Positions 11,993 to 24,218 are shown, counted from the first letter of the stretch. The stretch is DNA of 64,000 nt from Notospermus geniculatus (GCA_002633025.1 NMRB01000063.1:466522-530521), one strand, 5' to 3'. The notes: generated by a model not told the origin, from the letters alone. Made by a program: numbers and translations.

Positions 11993-12857
11993 TAAATAAA
12001 TGGATAAATGGGTACCGGTCGGAAATGCTCAGATTGTAGCGCTGAATGAGCAGCTGATCAGAGTTCTGCTGAAAGGTTTCAGGATAGACTGGGGTTAATT
12101 GTAAAATCGGATGACACCTCTACCGCTGTTGATATCAGACTATAAACCCAAAACTTTAACTTTAAATGTCTACTTAAACTGCAGTGTCCATGAGAGTGAT
12201 TTCATTGGCAGAACTACCAAAATATTGTTTTGGTCTTGTCACATGTCACATTGGACACATCCAAGAAAAAGTATCTTTAAGCCTTACCAAATGTAATACA
12301 GTGTACCATCAAAATCAGCAAAAACGATATTAAATGGTAACAACAACAAAAAACTAAAAATGATATCAATCCCAATGATTAATAGGAGAAAGAAAGTTGC
12401 AGATTTAGAAACTTTCTTGTTATGTGAAATAAAACAAGTAACTGATCCATTTACATGAATCCTTGTAAAATACTACAGTGACTCTGGACATCAGGGTGCC
12501 AGAGAGATTAGTGTAGCCATATAAGATGCAGAACTCGATCGAAAGGGGAGTGAGAATAGGCGAGTCTCCAGGTTCTGAGGAGTTCAAACCAGAGTACCAA
12601 CAATCAGAGCCGCATGATCAGAATATTGAATGAAGGCAGATTTGCAAGTTGGATGCAATCAAGCAGTTGTGGTGTGGTGAATGATATTGGGAAGGAAGGA
12701 AGCAGAATTGGTGTGGTACATGTATAACATCCGCCTTTCTGAATCAGAGAGTAATGCTCAACATGTAACTGGTGGCGTTGGAAATCTGCCCTGATCCACA
12801 AACTGATGATGGGAGATGTGGGAGAGAGCCGAATCTTAAGCCAAGCCAATAGGAAAA
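11993..12857. other. No recognised feature
   Basis: Short frames only. Confidence 0.45.
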
Positions 12858-13290
12858 AGAAGTGTCTGAAAGTCACAAAGGAAGGTGTTTGTAGGAATAC
12901 AAAATGGTCTGAGAGTCAGAAGTTCAGAAATTGTGAGGGAAAACTAAGCGGTTTCAGAGTCAACACCCAGAGTTTATGAAGGAAAACTAAGTGGTCTGAC
13001 AGTCACAAACCAGAGTTTTTGGAGAAATATTTCGTGGTGTGAGAGTCTCCAGACAGATTTGGTGGGGGGGGAGCATATGGTCTGAGAGTCACAATGCAGG
13101 AAAACTAGGTGGTCTGAGTCACAACACAGAGTTTGTGGAGGAAAACTAAGTTGTCTGAGAATTACAAACCAGAGTTTGTGGAGGAAAATTAAGAGTCACA
13201 ACCCAGCGTTTGTGTAGGAAATCCAAGTGAACTGATCATGAGTGAGCGTCTGAAAACCAGAATTTGTGGAGGACAACTACACATGTAGGT
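12858..13290. repeat. Degenerate minisatellite (GTCACAAACCAGAGTTTGTG)
   Basis: About nine units of 35-55 bp with the order TGGTCTGAGAGTCACAA, CCAGAGTTTGTGGAGG, AAAACTAAG. Units have lost pieces independently, which points to an old array. Confidence 0.75.
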
Positions 13291-14281
13291 GGTACATGTA
13301 TTAGTATCACAAACCACAGACTGCAGAGGGAAAAAGAACCGCCCTACAGGGAGTCATATGAACTGGTAATAATTCTGTTTGAAAGAGATTCATGAGCCAG
13401 TGCCAGAGGAGTTACCTTGCCACCTGAAAAAGAATGACAATGAAACCAAGGTTTTGCTGGAACTCATCACCTTCAGCGATGTTGAGTATACACCATTAGT
13501 AAGTTTTATTATTCATTACTTTCCCTGTTGTAGCCAGATCAGCTGTAGTTGGTAAGAATAACCACCATTAGCAGGTGGAGAGGGAGTCTACTGGCAGCTG
13601 AAGGACATTACATTGACATATGAGGAAAAAATCAATAAAATGTCTGGAAGTACACATTCTTCAAACTGGAATATGAAACATAATTCTGATGGAATCCCAG
13701 CCTGAAATGGGTTCTTGCGAATTGTGGCATCTCTATGGTCACCAGTTCAGCTGTTATCACTTGAACCATCAGCAAACAAATTTGCAGCAGGGATAGCCGC
13801 ATCCTTTCTAAGATGCTTGGACACTCTTACATCCTGTCTGAAACAAAGCATTGCATCTTGTAGGCCTATACCTAATGGAATCTCCCTTGGCATGGCCACC
13901 TCTGCAAGGAGGACACCTCTCCGTCAAGAACACGAAAGTTAATTCCTGGTAAGTTGGCCATTTCTGTTCATTTTGACCTCTGGTAATGAGGACTCCTCTC
14001 AACTTAGGACAATGACGTCCTTTAGTAGAGAGGTTCCATGTACGTACAGAGGAATGTCTCCATTGAGAACACCTTTGGGACTGCCCGGTGCTGACCTTAA
14101 TTGAGAGATTTCCTTATATTAATACAGAGATCAAAATGAATATATATGTACATGACTGATGGGGATAACTCATGTCAGGTGTTCCGGCAGAGGTCCATTT
14201 CAGGAGGTTCTATTGTACTGGTACATGAGAACTGAAAAAAAATAGAGTCGAGAACAGTGGGCTATTTATGCGTAATTATAC
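13291..14281. other. No recognised feature
   Basis: Short frames only; no domain or structured repeat noticed. Confidence 0.45.
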
Positions 14282-14425
14282 AGGAGGAAACCAGAGCCCC
14301 CAGTGGAAATGCTTCAGAGAGTTGCCCTCTCTATCACATGAGTATCGGGTCTGATCGGGAATCAAACTAGGGACTGCAGAGGTGACGGGTGCCGATGCTT
14401 CCATTATGCCCCTCTGACGGCCCGA
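14282..14425 (-). mobile_element. tRNA-derived SINE, minus strand
   Basis: Read on the minus strand: GGGGCATAATGGAAGCATC (A-box-like), then CCCTAGTTTGATTCCCGATC (B box), then a body ending in GGTTTCCTCCTGT. The 30.46-kb SINE has the same order and the same GGTTTCCTCC tail, so both belong to one family. Confidence 0.7.
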
Positions 14426-15246
14426 CTGAACATGGACGGCAGACTGACAGCTGAGTGTGATATTAATTGATAACGGTGTCCGTTAAGTGATGTTTTGGCC
14501 TTTTCTCTGTCACTCAAGAAACAATCAGTGTTGGAAGTTTTTTCTCGTTGCGTGTTCCACGTGCAATTAGCTGCAGTAAACTAATTGATTTGCACTTAGG
14601 CGTGTGATGATATTGAATTCTGATGGTGTTGCAAGAGCCAAATGGGAATTATTTCAACATGTGTGGAGATCGCATCAACACGAATTACGGAGGATGGATC
14701 TGCTATTAAAGGAAAAATGAGAGCCAGTCATTTGCTGTCGGGATTGCTTACAGACACGACCTGGAATCTGTGCATGATGTATGAAGATATACTCTGGTGG
14801 GGAGTGTGGCAAAATTGGAACTTCCTGCAGACAATACAGAGGGTGTCTCCATGGATGGGATTTGCTAAGTGTGGATATCAATTTCAAACCATTCAGGGTA
14901 TTTCTTACTGAAAGGAAATTGCCACCTCCTGACAATAAAGTCCCTCATTGGGGAAATGGCTCTGAGGTGAGGATGTTCTAAACTCAGAGAAGATAGAAGA
15001 TGTGACCATCACCACAAAATGAGTCGCTCTGACGTTGGCAGGTTGAGACCAACACTTTGTCAATTTCACTAGGCCTTGGCGTATTGTCTGTCCCTTGTAA
15101 AATCTGAGTGACTGCATTTCTTCCTTTATCTCCTGGAGTTATTTTGGTTCATCCTGGTTCACTACCGATACCTAATTTGATGTGATGGGTCACATATTTT
15201 GATTTGATGGAAAATTAGTATTGTTGTGCATTCAACTACACCTTGG
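14426..15246. other. No recognised feature
   Basis: Short overlapping frames on both strands, no domain. Confidence 0.45.
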
Positions 15247-15318
15247 CCACAATAAATCGGAAAGTCATCTCCGAATATTTCGCAAATTTTCGACCCCAAT
15301 CAGGGTCTTCCTCAGGCG
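15247..15318 (-). repeat. CCTGAGGAA-hairpin-CGAAA motif (minus strand)
   Basis: On the minus strand: CGCCTGAGGAAGACCCTG, a loop, GGGGTCGAAAATTTGCG, then AATTTATTG-like A/T-rich end. GACCC pairs with GGGTC just before GAAA. Same plan as the motifs at 38.65-38.76 kb and 54.45 kb; probably the end of a retroelement. Confidence 0.5.
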
Positions 15319-15778
15319 CTATGTTGAAGAGATCACAGAGGTGAATCATGTAGGGAAGCTGTATCTCTTTTGGGGGAATCTTCATGACACAGCCAATACA
15401 CTTGAGATCCCGTGATGATGAACGGTGAGAAAATGAATGACCTGCCTACTGTCTGATCTGGTAAAGGACGAGGTAAATTTGGTGTGTCCCCTGTGATTGT
15501 CTGTCGAGAGCCTAGGAATTTGCAGATCTTGGGGCTCCTCTGACCAACATTATGTCGACCATGTTTTTCAGTGGTAAAGAAACAATCATGCATGGTTTGC
15601 ACCATGTTTGTGTCCAGAATTAAATTTGATCTACAGAACACACGATTTTTGACGATGGTTGCCATGACAACAGATATATTGGGGATCAGCCATGGGTGTG
15701 AGGCCACCATCCAATGGGACTTGGTACATGTCGTTACATTTTACAATGGCAAAACAAATTTTTTCACACAGGATTTTT

Positions 15779-16445
15779 AGCTCACCTCGGGTGAGCTCTT
15801 GTCGTGGGTCTGCGTCCGTCGTCCGTCGTCGTCGTCGTCGTCGTCCGTCGTGTTCCGTTAGCAGGGCACGTTTTGTAACCGCTGGAGCTATTGATCTGAA
15901 ACTTGGTACATATATACCCCTAGGTCAGATGACCTATGACCCCAAGTTTCGGTCCGATTTGACTCTTAGCTTGGCCACCAGGTGGCGGAAACCAAAAACA
16001 CAAAAAGTGCAATAACTCATGAACTGATGAGTGGATCCTCTCCAAATTTTTATCATTGGTGCTTCTAATGAGGATGCATGACATAAGTAAGAGGTTTTTG
16101 ATTTGACCGACTTTTCAAGGTCACAGAGGTCAAAGTTCAAATTTAGTCATTTGGTGGTGCGTTTCGTAACTGCTTGGGCTATTGACTTGAAACTTGGTAC
16201 ATATACACCCCTATGTCAGATGACCTATGACACCACTTTTTGGTCCGATTCAATTCTCCGCTTGGCCACCAGGTGGCCATAACCAAAGCTCAAAGTCCAG
16301 TACATGTAACTCCTGAACTGGATTTTCTCCAAATTTTTATCAGGTGCATCTAACGAGGATACATGACCCTGGAACATTTCGATTTAACATTTGTCATTTG
16401 TTTTTCTGGTACATTCACCCAGGTGAGCACATGGTCCATGGACCA
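15779..16445 (+). repeat. AGCTCACC modular repeat, copy 1
   Basis: Starts AGCTCACCTCGGGTGAGCTC, continues with a GTCCGTCGTCGTCG run, then two modules of about 290 bp (from about 15870 and 16160). Each holds GCTATTGA.(C/T)TGAAACTTGGTACA, CCCTA.GTCAGATGACCTATGA and CTTGGCCACCAGGTGGC. It ends CCCAGGTGAGCACATGGTCC. No protein is encoded. The same start, end and module logic recur at 24.2 kb. Confidence 0.8.
15975..15988 (+). promoter_or_regulatory. CTCF-like motif in module 1
   Basis: CCACCAGGTGGCGG fits the CTCF core pattern CCASYAGRKGGC followed by RS. A near copy (CCACCAGGTGGCCA) sits at the matching place in module 2 (16266-16279). Binding is not shown. Confidence 0.4.
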
Positions 16446-16703
16446 TTTCATTTCATTCGTTTTATCTGAAACCAGCCTAAATATGCACCTGTATCCCACA
16501 ACGTTCCATCTTGTGAGGACTAGATAGGAAGCATCTGCCTGGAGTATCGATTATGGACATGCGTCATTATCCATGCTTGTCATCTCAAACTCCCTAATGA
16601 TATCATTCTAGTCCCTTTATTGATCCACTGTTTGACCAACCATTCAGACCATTTGTTCATTACCAAATTAATTCACCTTGTTAAGGGAGCATTAACTGGT
16701 ATA

Positions 16704-16945
16704 CAGTACAGGTCACAATTGACATCCCTAAATTCGCGCAAGTTACATGTAACTTATGCAACAACTCACGAGCTATGTTACGGGTGAGTTGCGCGAATTT
16801 CCTTAGCTACGCAGTGATTTACGAGGCGAGTTACACGATTTTGGTGAGTTACGCAGTGAGTTACCCGAAACCAAAGCCGTGAGTTACGTGTAACTTACGA
16901 GTAACTTACGCGAAGCCGTAGGGATGTCAATTGTGACCTGTACTG
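16704..16945. mobile_element. CAGT-ended TIR element with TA target site (pogo/Tigger-like ends), copy 1
   Basis: The ends are CAGTACAGGTCACAATTGAC (16704) and the complement ending GACCTGTACTG (16945), flanked by TA on both sides; the inverted repeat is about 27 bp. The interior is a loose array of GAGTTACGCG-type words and their complements. The element at 30639-30916 has related ends and a different CG-rich interior. TA sites and CAGT ends fit Tc1/mariner-pogo elements. Confidence 0.75.
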
Positions 16946-17082
16946 TACTCATTTGTAAGTATGTCATACTGGTTGGGAATAACAAAGATAAAGGCCTGTT
17001 AATGTTGTTATGTCATATCAAAACATTTAAGAAATGTACAACACAAGTCTTGTTAATTTCTTGTCTGTTTCTATAGCGATCC

Positions 17083-17215
17083 ATCCACGTACAATATTAT
17101 TGCACAAAAAATATGGAGCCCAAAATGGGTGTCTGGCATAATGGATGAAAGAAAGATTGGCAATTAATATTGCCCATTTTGATCCTCATATTGTGCAATA
17201 ATATTGCACGTGGAT
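17083..17215 (+). mobile_element. GCAATAATATTGCACGTG palindromic element, copy 1
   Basis: CCACGTACAATATTATTGCA pairs with TGCAATAATATTGCACGTGG. The right half (ATATTGCCCATTTTGATCCTC) reappears inverted in copy 2. Confidence 0.65.
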
Positions 17216-17279
17216 AGGCTGCTTTAGGATGAGAATGACAAACACAAACCTGGTGATAATAACCCCTAATGTGGCCATA

Positions 17280-17410
17280 CACGTGCAATATTATTGCACA
17301 ATTTGAGGATTAAATGGGCAATATCGTTGCCAGTATTTCCTCTACCCATCATGCCATAAGTACCGGTATACATGACCCTATTTTGGGCCCCATATTGTGC
17401 AATATATTGG
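17280..17410 (-). mobile_element. GCAATAATATTGCACGTG palindromic element, copy 2 (inverted)
   Basis: Starts CACGTGCAATATTATTGCAC then GAGGATTAAATGGGCAATAT, the reverse complement of the right end of copy 1, and ends CCCCATATTGTGCAATAT. It lies about 65 bp from copy 1, head to head. Confidence 0.65.
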
Positions 17411-17923
17411 ATGCTGTAATGGACTGCTTTAAGGAATGGATCCAGGAGTTTTTGCCGGTGGGGGGGGGGGTCTGGGAATGATGGCCACTGGCAGTCATGA
17501 AAGGTTGATACCATAGGGGCCCATGCAGAGAGAGCCTGCATGGGGGCTCCTTATCCCCAGGGCACAAATTTTGAAACCCAAATCCCCTGGGCAGACACAC
17601 AACTCCTGGCCAAGTCCTTGGGTGAAAAATCATTGGTTGCTGAAAGCAGGGGGTCGAGATCTGCACTTGCTCTTCAAGTCCAAAAGCTCCGCTGTTAAAA
17701 TCCATGCTGAATTCACGTTCTAATATCCGCGTGCACAAAAAACCACTTCTAAAACAGGAGATGTGGGTTATTAGATTGCCGTGTTGCGGAAGTAATGCTA
17801 TGTGATGATGATGCTGATGGGGTTCAAGGAATAAAATAACGACGTCGATCCAGTGCACTGTGCTTGTTTATCATTGGAGGGTTAAAATTGCTTGAAAAAA
17901 CAAAGCGTGTGCCAAATTATGAT

Positions 17924-18096
17924 CAGGCGCGGATCCAAGGGGGGCACACCCGGCGCACACCCCCCTTTCAGCGAAAAATCTGTAAAATTGACTGTGAAAT
18001 TCTGAAATTTGGAGAAAATCATTGAAATTCACTGCTGATTTCAATGTTTCTAGCACAGTGTGCCCCCTCTTTCCCGAAATCCTGGATCCGCCCCTG
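17924..18096. mobile_element. hAT-like non-autonomous element (CAGGGGCGGATCC ends), copy 1
   Basis: CAGGCGCGGATCC at the left and GGATCCGCCCCTG at the right, with GGGGGGC / GCCCCCTC next inside. The interior is AT-rich (AAATCTGTAAAATTGACTGT) and matches copy 2 in plan. CAGGGGCGGATCCAGGATTT ends are widespread in invertebrate hAT elements. I could not define an 8-bp target duplication. Confidence 0.75.
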
Positions 18097-18606
18097 ATGA
18101 TGGCCTACAGGGTGGTGCATGTTCATCTTCACATTAGGCCTACATGGCATATATCCAGGCAGAATATGATATCTTGGCCTTATCTAGTCACTGGCATATA
18201 GCTGTTGCATCTATGTGTAGTTTGTACAGTCCAGGTGAATAAATACGCACTCATTGTACATGACAAGATATTTGTTCACGTTGTCTACCTTTGTTTTACA
18301 TTTTGCCATGGAAATAGACACCTTGTTTAACTACAGATCAGAGTTTTTGCGAGAAAAACATCTGAGAATAGCTTTTTTCCCCAAAAGATGTCCCAATCTC
18401 ATTACCAATAGAACCACTTGAAAGATCTTGAGTGTTTTCCTGTGAACACCCTTGTCATTGGAAGGATTTGCAAGATGTGGCGGACAATTTCTTCCTGTTA
18501 CTCAAAGCTGGACAGAGTTTTGTGGGAATTTATATCACCTTCAATCCCTTTGGGGTTTAACCCTTAGAGGTAGGTGCCTATAAATTACCACTGGCCTAGT
18601 GATTCC

Positions 18607-18716
18607 TGCCCATACAACAATGATTGTGACTTAATTGTCCATGGCAGCCTCAGTCTTGAATCAAACTGAGGCTGCCAGGAACAATTACGTAAGTCACAAT
18701 CGATGTTGTATGGGCA
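18607..18716. mobile_element. Palindromic 110-bp MITE (TGCCCATACAACA ends)
   Basis: TGCCCATACAACAATGATTG pairs with CAATCGATGTTGTATGGGCA. The stem runs through GTGACTTAATTG and GGCAGCCTCAGT to a 10-base centre. If transcribed it would fold into one long hairpin. Confidence 0.75.
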
Positions 18717-20351
18717 AATAAGGAGACTGATATTTGAAAGTTTGAAATCCATGACTATGGATGTCAATGAAATTTAGAATATACAGCGAACATCCCAGAT
18801 AAGAGTCTGTATCTGAAGTTGCCACAATCTCAACCTCCCTATGGGCTACAGCAACTAATTCCTGATACCAGTGCTATATGTGTATATGATTTATAATGGA
18901 CGGCATGATGGAGTGCTGTTTATGATTTCTGTCACCTCACAATTCTCCCCAATCCTGCTCTGGCCAGTAATGAAAAGGTAGCTCCTGTCAGTGTCAAATG
19001 AGTCTGCTGTACTCCATAAATTCTTCACGGTACTTCATGGCTTGACATCAAGGTGGCAGCACCTGTATCTGAGCCGTTGGTTCTTATGATGAACCATGGA
19101 AGTTTTATCAAGATGTTTACAATACTTCCAAGGATGATCCATGACAACTGTACTCACTATTCATCACTTTAACTATTTCATACTATGTGAAGATATAAAA
19201 TGGATCCACCACCAGTCAACATTTTTGCCCAATGCTTTCGTAGGACTCAAGCTAAACAGGCAAGACCCAGTCGCTGGACCACTTGGTAGTAAGAGCAGGG
19301 TTGTCATTTTACATCTCCACAGGTTGATGTACATTTCAATGATTTCACAATGATATTCTTTCAAAAAAACTCAACATATTTTTGGAATATTACGGTTTAA
19401 ACATGCTGGCACCACAAATATTGTAAAAGTGAATAAGTTATGCTTAAAACTATTATGGATGTTAGGGTTCTGCGTGGGAAAGCAGGGGTCCATGAAGGGG
19501 ATCTGTCTCACCCATAAACTAGGGCCTAAGCCTAAATAATCTCTACCCCTAATTGCAGTTTAATAGGATCAAAGGAATAAGGGGATTGATTGAGCTCTGT
19601 AGATCCTGTATTCAGAATTTGCTATTGATCTTTTTAAGATTTTCTGCATTACATTTTTACCACTTTTTTTTTACCACTGCGGTCTTTGTTATGATTTTGC
19701 ATTGTTGTGTGTTGATCCTCCCTATTCCTGAATGGTAGTTTTGGCCCGAAGTATAGGCTAAAATTAGTAAAATGAAGGAGTCAGTGGTTGGAAATATCAA
19801 CTCTGTTCAACATCAACAAATTACACGCAGGCTCAGTCATGGCTCCCTCACTGACGGGGTTCACCACACCCATGTGTCCCAAGGGGCAAACTGCGGAGTT
19901 CAACACAAAAATTTACATACAGCATTCCTTCTCCAGGATTCCAAAGAGATATGTGACTTTATCAAAAATACAATAGATTCGACTCTAGTTATGGAATCCA
20001 ATAATTATACTCAAATCAATGTATAGAATTCCTTTAAATAATGAATGGAATTGTTTTAGATATAGTATACTCCTTTGATTCTATTGCAATAAAAGTGAAC
20101 TCTTATGGATTTCCATTAGACATGGTTTCACAGCAATGTTTTTATGATATAGCTGATTTCACTACATAATTATGGGTCGAGTTTGAGTCCTTTATGCAGA
20201 TTTTAATAGATCTCTCATCTGCGTGGAATTCAATATAAGATGTAATTACTGGTATTGTTCACAATCCCATTAGATCTATGATTTCAGTAGATCAGAATCA
20301 TTCTCCAGTATTTTGATAGAACTACCAAGAACGTGGCATTCAATGAAAAAG
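18717..20351. other. No recognised feature
   Basis: Short frames only; no repeat noticed. Confidence 0.45.
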
Positions 20352-20904
20352 TACACTCCTTTCGCAGTGTCTTCTCACTCATACCTATCGTTCATAGACA
20401 CTGCTTACAATGGCCCGATCCCCGCCGATTTACCGCATGGTGGCAGCACTAGTCAGCGGCCAAATAGCGCGGGAAACAGCGCGCCGGCGTTGCTCCCAGC
20501 TTCGGCCTGTTCAACAAGATCAATCACTACAAACAGAATAATCTCGTATAGAGTGCCGTTATCCACTTCTTTAGCGATGTTTCAAAACAAAAAAGGCACG
20601 AGCTGAACACTGAAAAGTGCAAAGTGACACTGCATACTGGACACGGCGGGGGGCAGCCATTGCTGTTGTTGTAGACTAGTCGTGCTACGTCATAATGCAA
20701 CTGTCCCATATAAAATGCTTTCCGACGAGTGACCAGTCTGCCGTGGTTGTCAAGGACGCTGACAGTGAACCAATCAGAAAATGTTTCATGTATTTCGTTA
20801 GTTACGCAAACGCCCTCTAGTGGTAAATCGGCGGGGATCGGGCCATTGTAAGCAGTGTCTATGAACGATAGGTATGAGTGAGAAGACACTGCGAAAGGAG
20901 TGTA
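20352..20904. mobile_element. Non-autonomous DNA transposon with 83-bp inverted ends
   Basis: TACACTCCTTTCGCAGTGTC at 20352-20371 begins an inverted repeat of about 83 bp whose other arm is 20822-20904, almost perfect. The interior (about 390 bp) is GC-richer than its surroundings. The frames inside (97 and 120 codons) share the arm and encode no transposase. If the outer TA is the target site, the ends are CACTCC..GGAGTG. An N lies one base after the right end. Confidence 0.8.
20811..20823 (-). promoter_or_regulatory. CTCF-like motif beside the right arm of the 20.4-kb element
   Basis: The minus strand reads CCACTAGAGGGCG, a full match to CCASYAGRKGGC. It is a sequence match only. Confidence 0.35.
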
Positions 20905-21454
20905 NTATTTGTTTCCAGTTTCTCCTCATTATCTAGGTGATTGTCGATTTCAGTCTTCACGCTACATTTCACACGTGTGTATCTTGGGACTACAGACTTT
21001 TTGCTTCCAGGAATACGGCCAGATTTCCAGACATTTCTGGTACACGCTTCTTTTTTCACACACTCACCCCTGCCAACTTCTGGGTCCAGGACACAGATTG
21101 CTGACCCAAAAGTGTGCATCTCCTTAGTATATGTAGCTAGGCCTACACGTGTGGAATCTCGGAAGAACTGGAAAAAAACTTGGAAATACCAGCATCATTG
21201 GATTTGACGATTGGTAAGGACTATCAGTTGTATCCTTGAAGTCTCGACTACTCTGTCACAAATTCATTCCCCTATCAGTCCACTGTCTCACATGAACTGC
21301 ATGTTACATCAGCATTCAGTCCTGAGTGGTCTTGTATTTTGCACTGGATCATTTGACTTGCACAAGGGTGCAAAAAGAAGCTTCTTTCTAGCTTTCAGTT
21401 GAATTGAGAGCTTAGCATCAAACACAACATCTGCTTTGTTGAGTAATCTAATGT

Positions 21455-21490
21455 AGGAGGAAACTGGAGCACCCAGAGAAAGTTACGCTG
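21455..21490 (-). mobile_element. SINE tail fragment
   Basis: The minus strand reads CTCTGGGTGCTCCAGTTTCC then TCCTACATTAG, like the GGTTTCCTCCTACA tail of the SINEs at 30.5 and 14.3 kb. No tRNA-like head is left. Confidence 0.35.
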
Positions 21491-21538
21491 AATTTGTTGG
21501 AAGCAACATTGCATAATGACCTCCAAACTTGGAGATAT

Positions 21539-21850
21539 CTATATATGCAACATTCTTACTCATCTATATATGCAACATTCTTACTCATCTATATATGCAA
21601 CATTCTTACTCATCTACATATATATGCAACATTCTTACTCATCTATATATGCAACATTCTTACTCATCTATATATGCAACATTCTTACTCATCTACATAT
21701 ATATGCAACATTCTTACTCATCTATATATGCAACATTCTTACTCATCTATATATGCAACATTCTTACTCATCTACATATATATGCAACATTCTTACTCAT
21801 CTATATATGCAACAAACTTACTCATCTATATATGCAACATTCTTACTCAT
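21539..21850. repeat. Higher-order minisatellite (25/25/29 bp)
   Basis: Twelve units of CTATATATGCAACATTCTTA-CTCAT (25 bp, S) or a 29-bp form starting CTACATATATATG (L). The order is S S S L S S L S S L S S, so a 79-bp trimer repeats. Only one unit (21801-21825) differs inside, having AACAAACTTA. All three forward frames stay open across the array by chance of the unit. Confidence 0.95.
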
Positions 21851-22633
21851 CATGCTCAGACATCAACGGAAATAAACTCCTATTTTGTGGCTTCTTGTCA
21901 AACCAATCTGTCTTCCATCTGATGTACTTCGTGGCCAGCATGACATACTAATTTAAAAAACTGTGTTGAAAGAAGCAATCACATGCAGATAAGTCTGTTT
22001 GATTTGACTATAAATATGCATACATGACTTGGGACTTCCGTGTTGATCTCTGATGTCTTCCCTAATGATAATCACTGAAGCAACAAGGACATGAAGGATC
22101 TCATTAAGGTTGCACAGATTTCACACCCTAATGAGGGACTGAATGTGCTGACCATGAGGGACCGGAGGTGCTGACCATCATCCAGGTTATTTACACACGA
22201 GAGCACATGGATGTGATGATGAAAACAATGACATCATGGACGTCATGTCATTCTGATGTCACAAAGCATGACGTCACTCTTTAGTCTGTTATTTATGCTA
22301 AAATGGTCAACTTTCAATCAAATTCAGTGTGAGTTTTCTTCAAAATCATAAATACAGCAGGTCTGTACCTGTACTTGTGATAGAAACATAAAATTCGAAA
22401 TTCAATAGATCGTTTCCGATAGGCCTACTTCAGGCCTAGAAGAAGGATGTATTTTCAGAATTAATTGGTCATATCACAATTGTTTTGTATTGTACCTCAA
22501 CACCCGTCCTTTTGTTTGAAATATTGTCCAATAGCGCCATCTTCAGCTGAATGGAATAACTGTAGAGGTGTTGCCTTGGTCATTTCACATTACATTTCAC
22601 ATTCATCTGGTGTAGTTTTGCATAACTCTAATG
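21851..22633. other. No recognised feature
   Basis: Contains a patch of TGACGTCA/ATGACGTC words near 22220-22280 like those inside the 2.7- and 35.1-kb elements, without clear ends. Confidence 0.4.
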
Positions 22634-22787
22634 CAGGGGTGGATCCAGGATTTGGAAAAGAGGGGGCGCCCAGTGCTAGGAACATTGAAATTTGCACCCA
22701 ATTCTAGAATTTCACGGTCAATTTTACAGATTTGTTGGTCAAAAGGGGAGGTGCGCTCTCGGTGCTCCCCCTCTGTATCCGCGCCTG
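22634..22787. mobile_element. hAT-like non-autonomous element, copy 2
   Basis: CAGGGGTGGATCCAGGATTT at the left, GGATCCGCGCCTG-like GTATCCGCGCCTG at the right, with GGGGGCGCCC and GGTGCTCCCCCT inside. The centre (AATTTCACGGTCAATTTTAC) is the reverse complement of the centre of copy 1 at 17924, so the two lie in opposite orientation. Confidence 0.75.
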
Positions 22788-24218
22788 CATGTATAATGAT
22801 TGTCAAGAAAATCATGATTGTGAGATTTAATTTCTAATCTGTAACCATTTTCAATTTCCTGGAAGTAACATGTTTGAATTGGATATAGAACAATGTAGAA
22901 TATTCACAACTTCAAATAGTTTTTATAGAAGATCGAAGGCTTGTTTCAACTTCTCAACTTTATCTTAGAGAAAATTCTGTTGGTTACACTTGCAGAATGA
23001 ATAGCCTCTTGGGCTCCCATGGGGATGGCTATTTCATCTATTCCAGTTTGCTCTTGTCGCTTGGGTAAATGGGCCACTTTCTTGATACAGGTAGATGGTT
23101 TTATGTTTTTAGTGAAAGCATTTCTTAGTAATCCAGTCTGTCCAAAACTGCAAGTTGGATGTTGCCTAGAATGTGCATATTATTGGAGAGGGAGTGGAGG
23201 GGAATGTGGTTGGCCCGGCCACCAAGGCCTTGAGATTTTACTGATTCAGGTGTGGATTTTCTTGCTCACCACTGAGTTGATGTTGACATATTCACAAAAC
23301 TGCATGTGTAGCTGGGGCGCTCACTTATCTATTTTTGGTAACTGTCAACGATATGGACTTTGTCAAGTTTACCAACCTCAAGCTGTTGAAGGTAACTCTT
23401 TGTAATCTTACAAAATCAGCTTGCTTGGACTGACCCTTTTTGCTCTGACCTCAGATTGGAAAAGGAGTTTGTAGAACTCATTCGCAGGTTTTTGTGCATT
23501 TCCAACTTTTGCATGAATGGGAGCTAAAACAAAGAAAGTAAAATGAGCTCCGAGTGGGGATGAGAATGATGAAGAGCGAGGAATTGTAACTCAGTTATTT
23601 TTCTAATCACCATATAATTTTGCATCTGAATTCTGATATGCCACTGCTACAAGCTGGTCCATTTGACTGTGGTTGCATCGAGGTATATGATATTGACACA
23701 CCGGTTAAAACAAAGGCTTCACAAGGGTTTGCGACCGTGAATCCATTCTTAACCGGCATGTCTCTATACCGTATCTCTATCGAATGACAACCTAAACAAA
23801 TGATGAAATTCGTATCCAATCTCACATCAATGTCTGTTGACGAAGATGGACAAATTTAAAAATCAACCAACCGTGAATCAAACCCGATACTTCCAAGTCA
23901 CAGGGAGTTGCCACTATCGACTACCCTGTTTGCTCTTTCCTGTCATGTGCGAGTTTTCCGTCACAGTGGACTTGTTCAGCATCAGTTTATTGGTGAACCC
24001 TGCGTTGTATATTCCGTTGTACTGAGTGGTTGTGGCTGGGATCCATTCATCAAGGTTGCGTGTTGATTAGGGTTGCTCCATTCATGTCTTTACTTCAGCA
24101 TTTATCACCTTGCCCTGAGACAGTCGGTCATTATTCATTGAGATGGATGTGGATCTTTCTTGGGGGTTGACAGGACCATCAGCACATTTGGTTTAATGTG
24201 TCCTTTGGAGTGCTTCCT
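22788..24218. other. No recognised feature
   Basis: One 128-codon frame (23019-23405, +) with no domain; treated as chance. Confidence 0.45.

Noticed and set aside
11680-12039. 119-codon ENSSPENSSPG frame and two minus frames
   Set aside because: Product of the AATTCGTCCCC tandem repeat, frame shifts between units.
17349-17858. 169-codon minus-strand frame
   Set aside because: Crosses a palindromic element and a poly-G run; no domain, no splice context, composition of non-coding DNA.
17924-18096. 8-bp hAT target duplication at the CAGGGGCGGATCC elements
   Set aside because: The flanks of both copies do not match over 8 bp, so I assign hAT only by the ends.
20527-20889. 120-codon minus frame as a transposase remnant
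   Set aside because: It runs through the inverted arm (the plus frame in the left arm has the same SHSYLSFIDTAYNGPIPADL peptide) and shows no catalytic motif.
21494-21951. Three overlapping plus-strand frames of 119-142 codons
   Set aside because: They are the three readings of the 25/29-bp minisatellite, which simply lacks stop codons.
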